NCBI GenBank assembly: GCA_018066125.1
Contig: JAGHSA010000033.1
Coordinates: 1 to 61,901 of the forward strand
DNA: 61,901 bases
Direction: 5' to 3'
Origin: Candidatus Cryptobacteroides onthequi
GTDB taxonomy: Bacteria > Bacteroidota > Bacteroidia > Bacteroidales > UBA932
Made by a program: the position numbers and the translations under genes. Below the pieces are notes generated by a model. It was not told where the DNA came from and searched no databases. It saw nothing but the letters and a program-made list of their open reading frames with translations. Below, one piece after another: positions 14,615-22,251 of the stretch (position 1 is the stretch's first letter; every line of letters starts with the position of its first letter).

Positions 14615-16041
14615 AAATAGTACTGGGCTGCAAGGCTTCCGGTCAGCTGACCGAGTACCTCGAGGAGAGGTGTACCGTCCACGAGAGTGACGCGGTATAC
14701 GGTATTGTCCACCTTGTAGTACTCCTGTCCGTCCATCACGATGGTGTCGTAATCGTCAGGGAGCTCCTGAACGAGCGCTCCTGCAGGAGGAACAATGACC
14801 TCATACTGATTCTTGCGGTTGATGGTATAGAACACGCCGTCCTCATAATAGTAGTCGAGATATGCATTCGCATAGCTCTGCACGAGTCCGAGGCGTGACG
14901 CGATCTCATATGATGAGAGCGCCCTTGCAGAGTTGAGTGCCATGTGTGCGTTCTGTGCCGCGATGATGGCGTTGTTGTTCGCGATGATGCGGTTCTGCCT
15001 GTCGATGACGCGATAATTCTCGTCAAGGATATTGTATGTGCGGTAAACACTCGGATAGAAGGCAAACCTGATGGCGGCAAACTGTGCCTTGGCGATTTCC
15101 CTCTCGATGCAGACTCCGAATGGAGGACGGCATACATAGTATCTGTCACCCCATGAACGGTAGTACACATGGTTGTGGTAGTAATATGTCACACCCCAAT
15201 GAACATGCTTCTGCGGCTTCGGAGGAAGAGCGGTCACGCAGTATCCGAAATAGTGATGGGCGCCCATGTCATAGAAATGAGCCGGTGCCGAATACTTGAC
15301 ATGCTCCCTCTCGCGAGGTGCCAGGCGCACGACGTCATGGTTGCTGAGTCTGACATTCTGGCTTGAGCCCATGATGTTGGAACTTGACTTGGTGTCCGCC
15401 CTGTCATAGTTTGCAAGGCCCTTTGAAGCTGTGACATTGGTATTGCTGCGGCTTGTGGTGGCAGCGCGGCTGACATGCTGGGTCTGGGTCACTGCAGAGG
15501 CATTGGCTCTCTCTGTCTGGGCAGCGTTCTGAGCGCTTGAAGCAGAGATAGGGTTGCCTGTAGCTGTGGTAGTCCTGCGGGTGCTGCCGGTGCTTGAAGA
15601 TGAAGCTGAAGATGAGCTGGAAGTCGCAGTGCCGGTCCTGCGGGTGCTGCTGGTGGTTCCGGACGAGGTGGTCCCGGTCTGGCGTGCAGGAGTCTGGCTC
15701 TGGCGTGTCGCAGTCTGAGCAGAAGCTGCTGTGCTGCCGCCTGTGGCTGTCGTAGTCCTGCGGGTGGTGCCGGAAGCACTTGATGAGGTGGTGCCGGTCT
15801 GGCGCGCAGGGGTCTGGCTCTGACGTGTCGTGGTCTGAGCCGGAGCTGCCGTGCTGCCGCTTGTGGCAGTTGTAGTCCTGCGGGTGGTGCTGGTGGAGCC
15901 GGATGTGCTCTGGCTGCCTGACTGTGTGTTGGAAGAAGAGGTGGTTCCTGTCCTTCTGGTCTGGGCGAACGCCATGTCAGCAGGCATCGCCATGGCAAGT
16001 GCCACGGCTGCAGCTGCAAATAGTTTCATACGGTTTTTCAT
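14605..16041 (-). CDS. DUF6515-like secreted protein with Ser/Thr-rich repeats
   Basis: A 478-residue exported protein with signal peptide ending MAFAQ near residue 27. Residues about 28-205 are Ser/Thr/Gln/Arg-rich and built from near-exact repeats containing TTTRQSQTPARQTGTTSS and TRRTTTAT. They look like a flexible, possibly glycosylated or wall-spanning stalk. The C-terminal half is a Tyr-rich beta domain (HWGVTYYYHNHVYYRSWGD, then YYEDGVFYTINRKNQYEVI and DGQEYYKVDNTVYRVTLVDG) like DUF6515. It is the last gene of the six-gene peptidoglycan operon, 2 bp after namZ, so a surface or wall-associated role is plausible. Confidence 0.7.
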   Translation of the reverse strand: MKNRMKLFAAAAVALAMAMPADMAFAQTRRTGTTSSSNTQSGSQSTSGSTSTTRRTTTATSGSTAAPAQTTTRQSQTPARQTGTTSSSASGTTRRTTTATGGSTAASAQTATRQSQTPARQTGTTSSGTTSSTRRTGTATSSSSSASSSSTGSTRRTTTATGNPISASSAQNAAQTERANASAVTQTQHVSRAATTSRSNTNVTASKGLANYDRADTKSSSNIMGSSQNVRLSNHDVVRLAPREREHVKYSAPAHFYDMGAHHYFGYCVTALPPKPQKHVHWGVTYYYHNHVYYRSWGDRYYVCRPPFGVCIEREIAKAQFAAIRFAFYPSVYRTYNILDENYRVIDRQNRIIANNNAIIAAQNAHMALNSARALSSYEIASRLGLVQSYANAYLDYYYEDGVFYTINRKNQYEVIVPPAGALVQELPDDYDTIVMDGQEYYKVDNTVYRVTLVDGTPLLEVLGQLTGSLAAQYYFYK

Positions 16042-16043
16042 AT

Positions 16044-17291
16044 CTACTGGTATATTTGATATTTCTTTGACAAGGTCTTGAAGTCTTCTACTTCCGCGGT
16101 CCAGAAACCGATGATGTCTGAGACTTTGAAACGCTCGCCGAATTTCTTACGAACATAATCCGTGCCACATACTTTGTCGAACATGGCATAGCTGAGTTTC
16201 TCGAACGGATTCACCTCCGGCCAGAGCTCGTGAACAGCCTGCATCACATAGAACTGAATGAGTGTGATATCCGCAGCTTCGTAGTCGGTGAAGTGGTACT
16301 GGACGCCGTGCACGACCTTACCTGCAGAGCTGCCGAAGAACGGTTTGTAATGCGTGGTGCGGAAAGCCACTCCCTTGACTCCGTAGCTGTCCAGGCGTGC
16401 CTTGAGCCTGTCCGCATCTATCCAGTCGGCTGCGAAGGTGCCGAAAGGGAGAGTATATCCGACGCCGATGTTGAGATAACCCTGGAATTCGCCGCAGAGG
16501 CCGGCGCAAGGGTAGCAGATGGCATTTTCCGGATATGGGATATTCGGGGATGGAGCCACCCACGGCAGACCGGTATCCTCATACTTCATGGAGCGTTCCC
16601 ACCCTTCCATAGGGATGACAGTGAGCTTGCATTTCAGCGGCGCCAGGTCGCCCTTCTGGCCGCGGTTGAGTCCCTCTCCGTTGATCAGGAGAGCGACCTC
16701 TCCCACAGTCAGGCCATAGACATACGGGATCTTGTACTGCCCCACGAATGAATAGAAGCCGTCCCTGGTGAGGGAGCCTTCCACCTTGAGGCCGCCGAGA
16801 GGATTGGGACGGTCGAGGACCATCACCTCCACTCCCTTCTGGGCGCAGGTGCGCATCATCAGTCCGAGTGAGCTGATGAAGGTATATGAGCGCACGCCCA
16901 CATCCTGGATGTCATAGACCACCACATCGATGCCGTCGAGCATCTCCGGCGTCGGCTGGCGGTACTTTCCGTACAGAGAGTACACCTTGAGGCCGGTGGC
17001 CGGATCCACCGAATCCGCGGTATGGTCGCCGGCGTGGGCGTCACCCCTTACGCCGTGTTCCGGACCGAAAAGGCGGACCAGATTGACTTCCGGTGCCTGA
17101 TTGAGCACATCGATTGTGGTACGTATCCGGCTGTCTATGCCGCTCGGATTGGTCAGGAGCGCGACACGCTTGCCTTTGAGCTCCTCGAAACCGTGTTTCT
17201 CGAGCACATCGATTCCTGTAAGCACCTGGGCATGGGCACACACCGCCACTGTCAGCGCTGCCATGAGCGCGATAATCTTATTTCTTGCCAT
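16044..17291 (-). CDS. namZ: Exo-beta-N-acetylmuramidase NamZ (DUF1343)
   Basis: A 415-residue exported enzyme with signal peptide ending CAHA. DUF1343 proteins are exo-lytic muramidases (GH171) that release MurNAc from the non-reducing end of peptidoglycan fragments. Conserved segments seen are KRVALLTNPSGIDS, RLFGPEHGVRGDAHAG, DVVVYDIQDVGVRSYTF, VMVLDRPNPLGG and GLTVGEVALLINGE. It overlaps the permease gene by 14 bp and lies in an operon with an AmpG-like permease and a SpoIID domain, consistent with wall-sugar salvage. Length matches the family. Confidence 0.92.
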   Translation of the reverse strand: MARNKIIALMAALTVAVCAHAQVLTGIDVLEKHGFEELKGKRVALLTNPSGIDSRIRTTIDVLNQAPEVNLVRLFGPEHGVRGDAHAGDHTADSVDPATGLKVYSLYGKYRQPTPEMLDGIDVVVYDIQDVGVRSYTFISSLGLMMRTCAQKGVEVMVLDRPNPLGGLKVEGSLTRDGFYSFVGQYKIPYVYGLTVGEVALLINGEGLNRGQKGDLAPLKCKLTVIPMEGWERSMKYEDTGLPWVAPSPNIPYPENAICYPCAGLCGEFQGYLNIGVGYTLPFGTFAADWIDADRLKARLDSYGVKGVAFRTTHYKPFFGSSAGKVVHGVQYHFTDYEAADITLIQFYVMQAVHELWPEVNPFEKLSYAMFDKVCGTDYVRKKFGERFKVSDIIGFWTAEVEDFKTLSKKYQIYQ

Positions 17292-18543
17292 AATCGGGAT
17301 CTGTCTTTTTCCTTATCATAAGGGTCACGGCCACGGTGACCATGCAGCAGACCATGACCATGCCGAAGAACGCAGGATACCCTGCCGCCATCTGTATCTT
17401 GCCGGCTACAAGACCGGGGAGCATCATGCTGAACGTCATCAGGACAGTGCAGAAGGCATAATGCGAGGTCTGGTACTGCCCCCTTGAGAAATAAAGCATG
17501 AACAGGGTGTATGCCGTGAAGCCGAATCCGTACCCGAACTGGTCCACAGCTATGCATATGTACACAGGCAGCACTCCATTAGGCTGGGCCAGCGCGAGAT
17601 AGAGATATACCGCGCAAGGGAGCGCAAGGCTCAGGGCCATCGGGATAAGACATCTGCGCAATCCCCACCTGCCTCCCGCAATGCCGCCGAGTATGCCTCC
17701 GAGCAGCAGTGCTATCACTCCTATGGTGCCGTTTGCCAGTCCGACCTGGACATCATTCATGCCAAGCCCTCCGACCTCCCGGGCATCCTTGAGGAACGGG
17801 ATGAGCATCTTGATGGAGAAGGCCTCCGGAAGACGGTACAGAAGCATGAAGACCACAGCCGCGACTATTCCCGGCTTGGTGATGAACGAGACGAAGAGGT
17901 TGCCGAGATCCTTGAATGAATCGGCGCCCGAAGCATTTTTGCGAGGTGAATCCGCAGCAGGCCGAGGCATCGCCACGATATCCCAGAGCGCGAATGCCGC
18001 CATCACTGCCGAGCACCCCATGAGTGTCCATGACCAGGAAGCCACGGCATCTCCGCCATTGTTCTGGATGACTCCGGCCACGATTGCAAGCAGGCCCTGC
18101 CCGCAGAGGAGTGCCAGTCTGAAGAAGGTATTCCTCACGCCCACGAACAGAGACTGGGTGTGGTCATCGAGTCCGAGCATATAGAATCCATCCGCCGCAA
18201 TGTCATGGATAGAAGACGCGAAAGCCGTCACCAGGAAGAGCACGAGTATGAGGCTGAGCGCACATTTCGGGAGCACTATGCCCAGGGCGAGAGTGCAGAG
18301 CACCATGAGCACCTGCATCGCAGCTGCCCAGTTTCTCTTGCGTCCCACGGTATCCACCATCGGACTTAGGACGATCTTGAGTATCCACGGAAAGGACAGC
18401 AGAGAGGTATAGAGGGTGAGCCTGTCATTAGGCATGCCCATATTCTTGAACACGATGAGAGACACCGTGTTGACTATTGCGTTGGGAAGCCCCTCGAACA
18501 TATATACGGTCGGGACCCAGGCCCATGGAGATCTTGCTTTCAT
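17278..18543 (-). CDS. MFS permease, AmpG-like muropeptide transporter
   Basis: A 421-residue, 12-helix major facilitator protein. The start MKARSPWAWVPTVYMFEGLP (18543) overlaps the preceding stop by 4 bp (ATGA). A longer frame begins inside the upstream gene and is not homologous. Motifs typical of the AmpG branch are LSPMVDTVGRKRNW after helix 2 and HDIAADGFYMLGL in helix 4. AmpG imports anhydromuropeptides or anhydro-MurNAc sugars. Its place between namZ and a SpoIID-domain protein supports wall-fragment uptake. The exact substrate is inferred. Confidence 0.85.
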   Translation of the reverse strand: MKARSPWAWVPTVYMFEGLPNAIVNTVSLIVFKNMGMPNDRLTLYTSLLSFPWILKIVLSPMVDTVGRKRNWAAAMQVLMVLCTLALGIVLPKCALSLILVLFLVTAFASSIHDIAADGFYMLGLDDHTQSLFVGVRNTFFRLALLCGQGLLAIVAGVIQNNGGDAVASWSWTLMGCSAVMAAFALWDIVAMPRPAADSPRKNASGADSFKDLGNLFVSFITKPGIVAAVVFMLLYRLPEAFSIKMLIPFLKDAREVGGLGMNDVQVGLANGTIGVIALLLGGILGGIAGGRWGLRRCLIPMALSLALPCAVYLYLALAQPNGVLPVYICIAVDQFGYGFGFTAYTLFMLYFSRGQYQTSHYAFCTVLMTFSMMLPGLVAGKIQMAAGYPAFFGMVMVCCMVTVAVTLMIRKKTDPDYGKK

Positions 18544-20714
18544 CGGCGTTCCAGTTTTGATCCGGGATAGTAATGCTGAAGTATCTGCGCATAGCCGTAT
18601 CCCCTGTCGGACATGACTGCAGCGCCTATCTGGCAGAGACCGACACCGTGGCCCCATCCCCTTCCCTTGAGGATGAATTCCTCACCGGAACGCACCGGCT
18701 CGAAGTCCGAACTCTTGAGATGCGAGGTCGAGAGCCATTTGCGGATGAGCAGCTCCTTGCCTATGGTGAGAGTGCGTCTGGTGCCGACTATGCGGAGTCT
18801 GGAGATGCGTCCGGATCCACCTCTTTCCTCCGGGACAAGATCCAGGATCTCTCCGAAATCCACGCCGGAACGCTCACGGACGAGCTTCGAGAGTTCCTCC
18901 CTGCCGTAACGGACCTGCCAGTCGAAGAAGTCCTCCGTCTCGAGGTCGAAATCATTGAGGACCTGTGAGAGTATCCTCTGGTCACTTGTCTTGCAGAACG
19001 GATCGCCACCCTCCGCAGGTGTATCCGGCACGACCTGAAGGTATGGATAGTCCCTGTCCTCCCAGCATGTGCTGAAGAGTTCGGTGCGGCCTCCGCAGCA
19101 CTTCGAGAAGCGCGCATCGCATATCTCGCCATCAAAGGTCAGCACCTGTCCCCAGGTCTGATCCACGGCATTGCGGGCATTGGCTCCGATGGGACGGGTC
19201 AGGCCCTGATATCTCTGGCAGTGGTCGTCCGCACACACATCGAAATTGACATGGTCGTCGTGGTCGAACCACTTGATGTAGACTGTATCTTCCGGCTTCA
19301 GAGGCTTCTCAGAGGCTTCAGCCTTGCGGCGGCGTCCTATCTGGGACATGAGCCAGGAGCGAGAGATGACGGCGTGAGCCTTGAGGAACTCGAGTGAAGC
19401 GGATGACTTCATCTCGGAAGAGATCACGCTGAGCAGATAATCCTCGATGCCGACACGGTTGATGGCTGTCACCTTGTCGCCTTCGACGATGAACCTGAGG
19501 GAGCCGGCGAATTTCTGGGTCATTCTGCGCTCCCAGTGGAAATCCACACCTATGGTTACCTCATTGAGGATGAATGACGGTTCAGCGAACAGCGACGAAG
19601 GCGTGACGGAATCAAAGACGAGCTCGTCATAGAGGGCGCCGTTATAGCAGATGCGCCCGTCCCGGTACGACACCTTCTGCGGTCCCGCACCGTCGGATAT
19701 GATCTCGAAACCGATCTCCGATGCTGACATGATGCCCACTTCTATCTCCTTCTGTCCACGGCTCAGGCGCCATTTCACAAGCGACTCCACCTCCTCGCTC
19801 ACGGACACCTCGGATAGGATCTCCCCTATCATCGCAGGAGTGATCTTGCGGAACTCGTCCTCTTTGGGAACGATGAAGAAGCCGCCCATGTCTGCGCAGC
19901 CTATGCTCATGGTGAGATGGTCTTCCCCTTCGGAATAGAAATGATGCGAGCGCCACTCTGCCCTGAGCATCACCATGGTGCGGTACTCACTGCCGCTATG
20001 CCATGAGAATACGTTGATCCTCGGCTCCGACTCACCCTCACGCACCGGCACGGCATCAAGGACACGGTAGAACAACTTGGTCACGGACTTCGCGGTCGTG
20101 CCGCGCAGCAGTATGACGCCGCGGGTGAAACCGCTGTAATGGTATGCACGCGCTTCCTGCACGGAGGTGAGGTAATCCAGGCATGCGTCATCCGAGTTCA
20201 GGGCGGCATCGACTGCTTTCTCGAGTGGCATCAGCCCGTGAGGGCAGGCCTGGAAATGCATGTGATCCGGCGCTGACGCACCGCAACGGGGACCGTTGTA
20301 GAAGAACGTGAATCCCTTGTACTTTCCGGCAAGGTCGAGCATGTCGGCATAGCAGTGCCAGATGGACTGCGGCGTATGGACGTCGCGGGCTATGACGAGA
20401 TGCTGGGGGAATATCGGATACGGGTTCACCTGGATGTGGTAGCCACGGCCTTTCCTGCCCTCGAATCCGAGGTGGAACTGCTCGCCAGGACGATGTTCTT
20501 CGCAGAGGAAGCACTTGCGGGCTGCCAGTGCCGCGCTGTCCGTCTTGGCGGCGGAAGAGCGTATCCTCTCGGGGTTGAACTGTATCTGCGCCTCCAGTCC
20601 TCCGACACTCACGGTACGGAGCTCGGCAGACTTGAGGGAGCGGAAATTTGCTGCAGCCATCGGCCAGACCGAAAGCTGATCAGTGACAAATTTGGCGACC
20701 GTGGTATCCTTCAT
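18540..20714 (-). CDS. DUF4922 domain fused to SpoIID/LytB domain
   Basis: A 724-residue two-domain protein. Residues 1-300 are DUF4922, related to GDP-sugar or ATP-adenylyl phosphorylases of the HIT superfamily: CFLCEEHRPGEQ, YHIQVNPYPIFPQHLVIA, and catalytic-type HxHxQ in DHMHFQACPHG. The C-terminal 400 residues are SpoIID/LytB: INRVGIEDYLLSVISSEM, LEFLKAHAVISRSWL, QTWGQVLTFDGEICDARFSKCCGG, GRGWGHGVGLCQIGA. No signal peptide is visible, which is odd for a SpoIID domain that normally acts on periplasmic glycan. The ATG at 20714 is one base after the NUDIX stop. Middle gene of the wall-recycling operon. Confidence 0.85.
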   Translation of the reverse strand: MKDTTVAKFVTDQLSVWPMAAANFRSLKSAELRTVSVGGLEAQIQFNPERIRSSAAKTDSAALAARKCFLCEEHRPGEQFHLGFEGRKGRGYHIQVNPYPIFPQHLVIARDVHTPQSIWHCYADMLDLAGKYKGFTFFYNGPRCGASAPDHMHFQACPHGLMPLEKAVDAALNSDDACLDYLTSVQEARAYHYSGFTRGVILLRGTTAKSVTKLFYRVLDAVPVREGESEPRINVFSWHSGSEYRTMVMLRAEWRSHHFYSEGEDHLTMSIGCADMGGFFIVPKEDEFRKITPAMIGEILSEVSVSEEVESLVKWRLSRGQKEIEVGIMSASEIGFEIISDGAGPQKVSYRDGRICYNGALYDELVFDSVTPSSLFAEPSFILNEVTIGVDFHWERRMTQKFAGSLRFIVEGDKVTAINRVGIEDYLLSVISSEMKSSASLEFLKAHAVISRSWLMSQIGRRRKAEASEKPLKPEDTVYIKWFDHDDHVNFDVCADDHCQRYQGLTRPIGANARNAVDQTWGQVLTFDGEICDARFSKCCGGRTELFSTCWEDRDYPYLQVVPDTPAEGGDPFCKTSDQRILSQVLNDFDLETEDFFDWQVRYGREELSKLVRERSGVDFGEILDLVPEERGGSGRISRLRIVGTRRTLTIGKELLIRKWLSTSHLKSSDFEPVRSGEEFILKGRGWGHGVGLCQIGAAVMSDRGYGYAQILQHYYPGSKLERR

Positions 20715-20715
20715 T

Positions 20716-21291
20716 CTACAGGAGTGCTTGGAGGGCGGCACCGATGCGCAGGTACTCGCTCTCGAAATTCGGTGTCAGGATGTTCTTGCCCGTGGCTTTG
20801 ATGATCTCTTTCTCAGACCACCATTTCCCCTCATCGACCTCATCATTGACGGGGTCGAGCTGGAAATTGCCCACCGCGGCGAAGATGGACACGAACTCGC
20901 GCTCGATGTCCGACTCGAAAACGTAATTTCCCATATAGATGGGATTGAATTCAAACGCGCCGAGCTCTTCGGAAGCCTCGCGGTAAAGAGCCTCCTGAAG
21001 ACTCTCCCCATAAGAGACATGGCCTCCGACCGCCGTATCCCAGCGCCCTGGAAGCAATTTCTTGGACATTGACCGCTTCTGGAGAAATATCTCTCCGTAG
21101 CGGTTGATAAGGTGAAGATGGACTACAGGATGGAGGACCTTGGATCCGCCATGCACATAAGAGCGGAGAGCTCTTCCCCTTACGACTCCTGTCGGCTCGA
21201 CAACAGGAAGGATTTCCTCCCTTACGCCGCTGAATGAAGTTGCAGGCGGTACTGACGGAGCGCAAGACGAAGGATAGACGAGTTCTACCAT
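20716..21291 (-). CDS. NUDIX hydrolase
   Basis: A 191-residue protein with a full Nudix box GHVSYGESLQEALYREASEE (GX5EX7REUXEEXGU). The N-terminal half has HPVVHLHLINRYGEIFLQKR, as in the IDI-like/YfcD subgroup that hydrolyses nucleoside diphosphates or acts on isoprenoid diphosphates. Substrate unknown. It lies 4 bp after the CCDC81/HU gene and 1 bp before DUF4922-SpoIID, so it is tightly coupled. With a nucleotidyl-transferase-like DUF4922 domain next door, a shared nucleotide-sugar or diphosphate substrate is a reasonable guess, no more. Confidence 0.88.
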   Translation of the reverse strand: MVELVYPSSCAPSVPPATSFSGVREEILPVVEPTGVVRGRALRSYVHGGSKVLHPVVHLHLINRYGEIFLQKRSMSKKLLPGRWDTAVGGHVSYGESLQEALYREASEELGAFEFNPIYMGNYVFESDIEREFVSIFAAVGNFQLDPVNDEVDEGKWWSEKEIIKATGKNILTPNFESEYLRIGAALQALL

Positions 21292-21295
21292 ATGA

Positions 21296-22030
21296 CTACA
21301 TATTGATTATCTGGAGTTCCTCCGCCGAATACAGCAGCGGATCGATGAGTTGCGGAGCCACGCGGCCAAGGACGGCCACAGAGCCGAGGAATATCACGGC
21401 AAGGCCGGCGGCCACAAGCAATGCGACCAGCAGGGGGTGAAGTCCACGCCTGCCCGGAACCGGCTGCTGTACCGGTTGATGAACTGACTGTGGAACCGGC
21501 TGAGGCTCTGGCTGAGGCACGGTTTCCTGAGATGATGAGGAATCTGCATCAGGTGCAACTATGTCCTTGAGATTCCTTATCGCCTCAGACACCTCTTCCG
21601 CCGTCTCCTGATGGCTCTTGAGAGAGACTGGTACAAGGCCGAATCCTTCCGGATAGATGCTCAGGTCCTCATCGGGCACAAAGAAGAAGTGATTCTCCCT
21701 GGTGGCACGAAGCTTTCCAAGTTTAGGAAAAACTATCGACTTCTTGGATGTGAGCTCAGAACGCAATTCCCCCACGAACCGGGAGATCATCTTTTCGGCC
21801 TGGACCTGGTCCACATGGTTGGCGTCCGCATAAAACTCGATCAGGCGTCTGTCACTTCCTTCCCTCTGCCTGAACGAAAGCTTGCGGTATGGAGGATTGA
21901 TGGTAAATCCCTTGTCCGAAAAGGATGCAGGAACCATCTCAGCCACAAATGTGCCGAGACCCGGGAGCGCCACTTCATCATGGTCCAGAATCAGTTCTCC
22001 GACCATTTTAGCGAGTAGTTCTATATCCAT
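21296..22030 (-). CDS. CCDC81-type HU-domain membrane protein
   Basis: A 244-residue protein. Residues 1-115 carry the bacterial HU-CCDC81 pair (ELLAKMVGELILDHDEVALP, GLGTFVAEMVPA, then IVFPKLGKLRATRENHFFF). A Pro/Gln-rich linker (residues 165-190) and one membrane helix (LLVALLVAAGLAVIFLGSVA) follow. Such proteins occur across Bacteroidota near wall and division genes and often end in a SPOR domain, which is missing here. The start at ATG 22030 is set by the promoter box TAACTTTG at 22055-22048. A longer frame would begin upstream of the box. First gene of the six-gene leftward operon. Confidence 0.8.
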   Translation of the reverse strand: MDIELLAKMVGELILDHDEVALPGLGTFVAEMVPASFSDKGFTINPPYRKLSFRQREGSDRRLIEFYADANHVDQVQAEKMISRFVGELRSELTSKKSIVFPKLGKLRATRENHFFFVPDEDLSIYPEGFGLVPVSLKSHQETAEEVSEAIRNLKDIVAPDADSSSSQETVPQPEPQPVPQSVHQPVQQPVPGRRGLHPLLVALLVAAGLAVIFLGSVAVLGRVAPQLIDPLLYSAEELQIINM

Positions 22031-22047
22031 CCTGCCGTTCTTTTTTT

Positions 22048-22055
22048 CAAAGTTA
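22048..22055 (-). promoter_or_regulatory. -7 promoter element (TAACTTTG) for the peptidoglycan operon
   Basis: Exact TAnnTTTG match reading leftward, about 18 bp before the ATG at 22030. Confidence 0.65.
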
Positions 22056-22097
22056 CAATTTTTTTGCAATTTTCTTTGCACAAAAGAAAAAATGTAC

Positions 22098-22105
22098 TAC
22101 CTTTG
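22098..22105 (+). promoter_or_regulatory. -7 promoter element (TACCTTTG) for tRNA-Asn
   Basis: Exact TAnnTTTG match. The transcript would start about 25 nt before the mature tRNA. Confidence 0.65.
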
Positions 22106-22135
22106 CAATCCCGAAAGGAAACAAACACACAAAAT

Positions 22136-22209
22136 TCCTCTTTAGCTCAGTTGGTTAGAGCACCTGACTGTTAATCAGGGGGTCCTAGGTTCAAGTCCTA
22201 GAAGGGGAG
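22136..22209 (+). tRNA. tRNA-Asn (anticodon GTT)
   Basis: Acceptor TCCTCTT pairs with AAGGGGA (one G-T), with discriminator G. D arm AGCTCAGTTGGTTAGAGC. Anticodon stem CTGAC with loop TGTTAAT gives GTT. TPsiC stem CCTAG/CTAGG with TTCAAGT is intact. Confidence 0.96.
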
Positions 22210-22212
22210 CAG

Positions 22213-22243
22213 AAAAGCTGAAACTACGGTTTCAGCTTTTTTT
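22213..22243 (+). terminator. Intrinsic terminator after tRNA-Asn
   Basis: Perfect 11-bp stem AAAGCTGAAAC/GTTTCAGCTTT with TACG loop and seven T. It ends only 8 bp before the GH92 ATG. Confidence 0.85.
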
Positions 22244-22251
22244 GTTTTCAG

